Shown here: positions 60,097 to 64,000 of the stretch, piece by piece
Layout of the letters: each line of letters begins with the position of its first letter
Numbering within the stretch: position 1 is the stretch's first letter
Source of the DNA: Amycolatopsis oliviviridis
Lineage (GTDB): Bacteria > Actinomycetota > Actinomycetes > Mycobacteriales > Pseudonocardiaceae
Direction of reading: 5' to 3'
Length of the DNA: 64,000 bases
Assembly (NCBI RefSeq): GCF_014654365.1
Contig: NZ_BNAY01000001.1
Span: 1,612,001-1,676,000 of the forward strand
Position numbers and translations under genes: made by a program
Notes under the pieces: model-generated
Seen by the model: the letters and a program-made list of their open reading frames with translations, nothing else
Database searches by the model: none
What the model was told of the DNA's origin: nothing

Positions 60097-61338
60097 TCAC
60101 CGCGCCCAGCCAGGCAACCGGGTCGACCGCGGGTCGGGGAGCCCGAGTTGGTGCAGCCGGTCCAGCGGGGTCAGCCGCCGGACGCCCAGCCCGGACATCG
60201 TGTGCATCACCTCGAACCGGAGGCGGTCGTTGCTCCCCGTGCCCGCCAGCGCGCGGTCACCGAGCCTGCTGTGGCCCGTGATCATCCGGGCCGCGTTGTG
60301 ACTGGTCCGGCCGATATGGCCGAGGTTCGGCCGTCGCGCCGCGTCGTAGCGGCGCAGCGCGTGATCGACGACGTCGTCTGCCAGGGAACCGCCTTGACGT
60401 AACTTCGCGGCGAGGTCGTACGCGTCGGCGATCGCGCTGTTCATTCCCTGTGCCGCCATCGGATGCACCAGATGACCACTGTCGCCGACCAGGGCGATTC
60501 CGGGGGCGGTCAAGGAATTCGCCAGCGCTCTCGACACCGGCAGCACCTGTTTGCGGTCCAGTGCGGCGCGGAACGACGTCGCGAGCGGGGCCAGGCCGGA
60601 ACAGCCGGCCAGCACCTGATCCGCCCACCGGACCGTCCCGTCCGCGTCGACACCGCGGAGTTCGTCCGGCGCGATCTGGACGTAGAGCCGGACTCGCCCG
60701 CCGGGCAAGGGATAGTGCAGGCGTAAGCCGTTTTCGGTGACGTAGGCGGTGAATTCCGGCGGTACGGCCACGTCGTGCAGGTCGAACGCGGCCAACCGGT
60801 GGGGATAGTCCCGCCGGGGCGCGTCCAGCCCGGCCGCGGCGCGCAGCCGCGACGAAACCCCGTCCGCGGCCACCACCAGCGACGCGGAGAGGTCGCCGTC
60901 GTCGCATCGGACCCCGGTCACCCGGCCCGCGGTCGACCGCGGTTGCCGGAACTGCACGCCCCGTCGGATTTCGACGTTGCCGGGCAGTGCGGCCTCCAGC
61001 GTTTCGAGGATCACGGGATAGTCGTGCGCCAGCAGCCACGGATGCGCGGCCGGGAGCCGGGAATAGTCGAGGACCATCCGGGGTTCGCCGTCCGGGGCGC
61101 GGGCGGCCAGTCGCGAAAGGCGCAACGCTCCCGCTCGATCGAGCGCATCGGCCACTCCCCACTCGCGCAGGATCGCCAGCGAGCCCGGTTGCAGGACCTC
61201 CCCCTTGGCCACCGGCGCGGGCGTGAGGCGTTTGTCCAGTACCAGGACCCGGTGCCCGAGCCTGCCCAGCCCGCACGCGGCGGCAAGACCGGCCACCCCC
61301 GCGCCGCAGACGACGACGTCATAGTGCTCCGGCCTCAT
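60097..61338 (-). CDS. FAD-dependent monooxygenase (squalene-epoxidase/UbiH-like)
   Basis: A 413-residue group A flavin monooxygenase. The FAD motif is VVVCGAGVAGLAAACGLGRLG (2 to about 25), the second is AADGVSSRLRAAAGLD, and GDSGHLVHPMAAQGMNSAIADA is the DG-type motif. The segment KGEVLQPGSLAILREWGV is characteristic of squalene-epoxidase-like and prenyl-epoxidase enzymes. The ATG overlaps the stop of the preceding gene (ATGA), so it is translated with it. Predicted role: epoxidation of a prenyl chain, opening it for cyclisation. Confidence 0.92.
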   Translation of the reverse strand: MRPEHYDVVVCGAGVAGLAAACGLGRLGHRVLVLDKRLTPAPVAKGEVLQPGSLAILREWGVADALDRAGALRLSRLAARAPDGEPRMVLDYSRLPAAHPWLLAHDYPVILETLEAALPGNVEIRRGVQFRQPRSTAGRVTGVRCDDGDLSASLVVAADGVSSRLRAAAGLDAPRRDYPHRLAAFDLHDVAVPPEFTAYVTENGLRLHYPLPGGRVRLYVQIAPDELRGVDADGTVRWADQVLAGCSGLAPLATSFRAALDRKQVLPVSRALANSLTAPGIALVGDSGHLVHPMAAQGMNSAIADAYDLAAKLRQGGSLADDVVDHALRRYDAARRPNLGHIGRTSHNAARMITGHSRLGDRALAGTGSNDRLRFEVMHTMSGLGVRRLTPLDRLHQLGLPDPRSTRLPGWAR

Positions 61339-62999
61339 CGCGTCACCTCGAGATACCGGCCCAGTGCCCGCAACGCCATCCCCTGGGTGAAGCCGGGGTT
61401 GGCATACCGGCTGACCCGGCGCACGTACTCGTGCACCGGCTGCGGCGTCCACCCACCGCCGGACGTCCGGGCGTCGAGGAGCCAGCGCACGCCGTCGGTC
61501 ACCGCGACGGAATCCGTTCCCGCGGCCAGCAGGGCCGAAACGGCCCATCCCGTCTCCTCGGCGGTTCCTGGCGCGCCGTGCCCGTCGCCCCAGGAACCGT
61601 CGGGATTGCGAGCTCGCGCCAGCCACTCCTGAGCTCGCGCCGCCGGCCCCGAACCGGTCCGGCCGCACCGCGCGAAGGTCTCCAGCACCGCCGCGGTTCC
61701 CATCGTGTGTTCCCGGTACCAGACGGATTCGTAGCTCCCGTCAGGCAGTTGCGCCGTGCCGAGCCAGTGCAGCGCGTGCCGGATCCGCCGATCGTCGGCG
61801 GTGACACCCGCGGCGAGCAGAGCCTCGACGGCCTGTGCCGTCGTCATCGGGCACGGTCCGCTGTTGGCCACCTTGGTGTTGCGGACACAGAGGCTCCACG
61901 AGCCGCGGCTGTCCTGACGGCCGCTGAGCCACGCGACCCCCTTGCGGACGGCGTCGGCTTGCGCCTCACCAGGCAACCGGGTCAGCAGCGAGACGATCTC
62001 GCCGGTCTCCAGCACCGCGGGCCAGCCGTGCTCACCGGACCAGCCCCAGAAACCGGGCGGGCAGCCGAAGGCCAGGAACGGCCGGTGCTGCTGGAGACGC
62101 ACGAAGAGATCACGGGAGACCGCGAGCCTTGGATCGTCGCGGTAACCGGCTTCGATCAGGCCGCGGACCGCGTACATCGTCCAGGCCCCGTCGAGCGGTG
62201 TCGTCGTCCACGAACCGTCGGGGAGCATGGTGCGCCGCAGCCAGCCGACAGCGGCGCCGACCATGTCCTGCCCCAGCCCGGCCCTCGCCAGCCCGACGCA
62301 GACGAGCCCGGTCACCCAGGCGTCCTCCGACCACGACCCCGCCGAACCCTCGTGTTCGAACGCCTGCCGGATGCCCAGGAGAGCCCGGGGTTCGGCTCGG
62401 CGGGTGAGCATCCGCTGCAGCCGGGTCAGCGGCCGGTGCCTGGTCTGCGCGAGCCCCAGCGCCGACGCCATCGGCAGCCGGAGATCGAACAACCGGCGAT
62501 AGAGCCCTGGCAGCAACGCCAATTCGAGTGGGAAGCGGCGCATCTCCCGCTGGTCGAGCCAGCCCGCCATACCGTAGAACTGGCGGCACCACAGCAGCAC
62601 CTCTGGATGCGGGATCGCTTCCAGGCCACCGTAACCGGCCATCCAGGCGCGGCCCGCCGCGACGGTCGCGGCGTAGCCGACGGGCCCCACCAGGTGCAGA
62701 GCGGCCGCGGCCACCGCGGTCGGACCCGGTTCGCTGTCCTGCCCGGGGACCATCGACCATCCGCCGTCGTCGTTCCGGGTACGGCGGAGCCGGTCGGCGC
62801 CGGCCTCGATCAGGTCGGCGGCGCCGCCCGGGTCCGCGAAGTGCAGCGCCGTGATCGCCCCCGCCGTCGCGAGGGTGGACCGCAGTGTGCTCGCCCCGTA
62901 GTCGAACACCCCGTCCGGCCGCTGTGCCCGCCACAGCTCCTCCGCTCCCTCCGCGATGGCCGTGGACAACTCCCCTGTCGCCGACTGGGCTGAGCTCAA
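61335..62999 (-). CDS. Prenyltransferase/squalene-oxidase-repeat (terpene cyclase-like) protein
   Basis: A 554-residue protein of (alpha/alpha) barrel type with QW-like repeats: RNDDGGWSM, LPDGSWTT, RNPDGSWGDGHG, TSGGGWTP. It resembles squalene-hopene and class II diterpene cyclases, but the proton-donating DxDD motif is not found; the equivalent region reads SEDAWVTGLV. It may be a non-acid-initiated cyclase or one that handles an epoxide substrate. The start is TTG 62999 with GGAGAGG upstream, overlapping the UbiA stop. The first 20 residues are poorly conserved. Its neighbours are a UbiA enzyme and a flavin epoxidase-like enzyme. Confidence 0.87.
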   Translation of the reverse strand: MSSAQSATGELSTAIAEGAEELWRAQRPDGVFDYGASTLRSTLATAGAITALHFADPGGAADLIEAGADRLRRTRNDDGGWSMVPGQDSEPGPTAVAAAALHLVGPVGYAATVAAGRAWMAGYGGLEAIPHPEVLLWCRQFYGMAGWLDQREMRRFPLELALLPGLYRRLFDLRLPMASALGLAQTRHRPLTRLQRMLTRRAEPRALLGIRQAFEHEGSAGSWSEDAWVTGLVCVGLARAGLGQDMVGAAVGWLRRTMLPDGSWTTTPLDGAWTMYAVRGLIEAGYRDDPRLAVSRDLFVRLQQHRPFLAFGCPPGFWGWSGEHGWPAVLETGEIVSLLTRLPGEAQADAVRKGVAWLSGRQDSRGSWSLCVRNTKVANSGPCPMTTAQAVEALLAAGVTADDRRIRHALHWLGTAQLPDGSYESVWYREHTMGTAAVLETFARCGRTGSGPAARAQEWLARARNPDGSWGDGHGAPGTAEETGWAVSALLAAGTDSVAVTDGVRWLLDARTSGGGWTPQPVHEYVRRVSRYANPGFTQGMALRALGRYLEVTR

Positions 63000-63982
63000 A
63001 CCGTGTCCTCTCCGTCCCCTGCCGGGAACTCGTGCCGGGCCCGCATCCGGGCCTGAGTGACGAGCGAGAAAGCGAGGGCCGGCAGCACCACCAGTGCGGT
63101 CACCCCGGCACCGACGGCGCCCGCCGTGACAGCCGCCGCGAGCACCAGCCGCTCCGCGACGAGCACCTCGTGCGAACGCAACGCCCGCCGCGCGGTGAGC
63201 GCCGTGGGCCGAACGGCCGCGAACGCGAAGAAGCCGGTCACGGCCGCGATCGCGACGAACGCGATCTGGTCTCCGGGCAAGCGGGCGGCGAAGGCGCCGG
63301 CGCCCACCGCGGCGACGCCCGCCACGTACAGCGCCACCGCGAGCCGCACCGCGACCCGCACGCCATGGCGCACCGGCACCGAGTGGTAGCCGCCCGCGCG
63401 ATCGCCCTCGACGTCGCGGACCGTGCCGATCAGATTGGAAGCGCTGTCGTGGAGCAGAAATCCCAGCGCCACCGGGATGAGCGTCCAAGGCGGCCAGGTG
63501 GTCACGGTCATCGCGCCGATCGTCAGCGCGAGCGCCGACAGCACCCCCCGGCTGAGATTTCCGGCGAAACCCCTCCGCTTGAACACGGCGCTGTAGGCGA
63601 CGATCCCGCCCATCGCCAAGGCGAAGAGCGGCAGGATCCGCCAGTTCACCGCGATCAAAGCCGCCAGTGACGTCGCCGCGCAGCCGATCCCGCAGGCCAG
63701 CGCCACGGCGGGTGACAATCGCCCGGACGGGATGGGCCGCTGTGGTTTCGCGATCGCGTCCAGGTGCCGGTCGAAGTGATCGCCGAGGTAGTGCCCGGAC
63801 AGCCAGCCCAGGACCGGCGCCAGTACGGCGACGAAGAGTTCGGCGGGCCGTCGTCCGCCCGCGGCCAACGCCCCCGCGAGACCCAGCAGGGCCGGGTAGC
63901 AGGTCGTGTAAGGCCGCCAGGTCTGCCAATGGGCCGTGGCGACCTCGCGGAGTCCGCGGCGCGCGGGGCGATCAGCGGTCAC
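62996..63982 (-). CDS. UbiA-family prenyltransferase
   Basis: A 328-residue integral membrane enzyme of about eight helices. It carries a variant first Asp-rich motif (GHYLGDHFDRHLD, followed by KPQRPIPSGRL) and the second Asp-rich loop (TVRDVEGDRAGGYHSVPVRHG). UbiA enzymes attach prenyl chains to aromatic or phenolic acceptors; some UbiA-type proteins act as terpene cyclases. The start is GTG 63982. It heads an operon with the cyclase-repeat protein and flavin oxygenase by short overlaps. Donor and acceptor are not predictable. Confidence 0.93.
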   Translation of the reverse strand: MTADRPARRGLREVATAHWQTWRPYTTCYPALLGLAGALAAGGRRPAELFVAVLAPVLGWLSGHYLGDHFDRHLDAIAKPQRPIPSGRLSPAVALACGIGCAATSLAALIAVNWRILPLFALAMGGIVAYSAVFKRRGFAGNLSRGVLSALALTIGAMTVTTWPPWTLIPVALGFLLHDSASNLIGTVRDVEGDRAGGYHSVPVRHGVRVAVRLAVALYVAGVAAVGAGAFAARLPGDQIAFVAIAAVTGFFAFAAVRPTALTARRALRSHEVLVAERLVLAAAVTAGAVGAGVTALVVLPALAFSLVTQARMRARHEFPAGDGEDTV

Positions 63983-64000
63983 GGTCCACGGCGCGGTCGG

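Noticed and set aside
1-64000. CRISPR array, rRNA operon or insertion sequences
   Set aside because: No regularly spaced repeats, no rRNA sequence and no transposase-like protein was found on either strand.

Overview
The window is high-GC actinomycete DNA. SsgB-type sporulation protein, phosphatidylinositol-mannoside genes, an AfsR/SARP regulator, GTG/TTG starts with strong Shine-Dalgarno sites and many small secreted proteins point to the family Pseudonocardiaceae, most likely Amycolatopsis or a close relative. This assignment is inference from gene content, since no rRNA is present.

Bases 1-33,200 are a chromosomal housekeeping block on the minus strand whose gene order matches the conserved mycobacterial order thrS - HIT - pgsA - PIM acyltransferase - pimA - pdxS - pdxT - yebC - ruvC - ruvA - ruvB. 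Here it is opened by insertions. Between pdxT and pdxS lie about 13.8 kb: azlCD with a cupin-HTH regulator, an APC permease/TetR/P1-peptidase cassette, an AfsR-type regulator, secreted proteins, and an HTH - ImmA/IrrE - MAB_1171c triad facing a secreted NlpC/P60-FG-GAP protein. Between pdxS and pimA lie a Tat-type flavin oxidase, an EF-G2-like GTPase and an XdhC-like protein. Between pgsA and the HIT gene lie a MarR regulator and YceI. A nitroreductase carrying a similar MarR-type operator and a polyprenyl glycosylphosphotransferase close this part.

Bases 33,200-36,700 are a tRNA and intergenic zone: tRNA-Val(CAC) on the minus strand, ssgB, a tight tRNA-Gly/Cys/Val cluster, a small secreted protein and a terpene synthase remnant.

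Bases 36,700-56,700 are accessory: an MFS transporter with an ABM-family enzyme, a ROK regulator, and a 10-kb gene for a 3,351-residue protein. That protein has a CpnT/WXG100-like N-terminus and three tandem modules of about 850 residues. Each module carries one cysteine, preceded 54-55 residues earlier by His-Gly, a pattern like that of clan CD (caspase/CHAT/gingipain-like) cysteine peptidases. It resembles the 'lonely Cys' giant proteins of actinomycetes and is the best candidate here for an undescribed system. It is followed by a GntR regulator, a MarR/extradiol dioxygenase/dehydrogenase unit, and a large lectin-like protein ending in a DUF6924-like domain.

Bases 56,700-64,000 look like part of a terpenoid or meroterpenoid cluster: P450, TauD-type dioxygenase, methyltransferase, and a translationally coupled operon of UbiA prenyltransferase, squalene-cyclase-repeat protein and FAD epoxidase-like enzyme. 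It continues past the right edge.

Long intergenic palindromes belonging to a few sequence families recur at gene ends, mostly between convergent genes.
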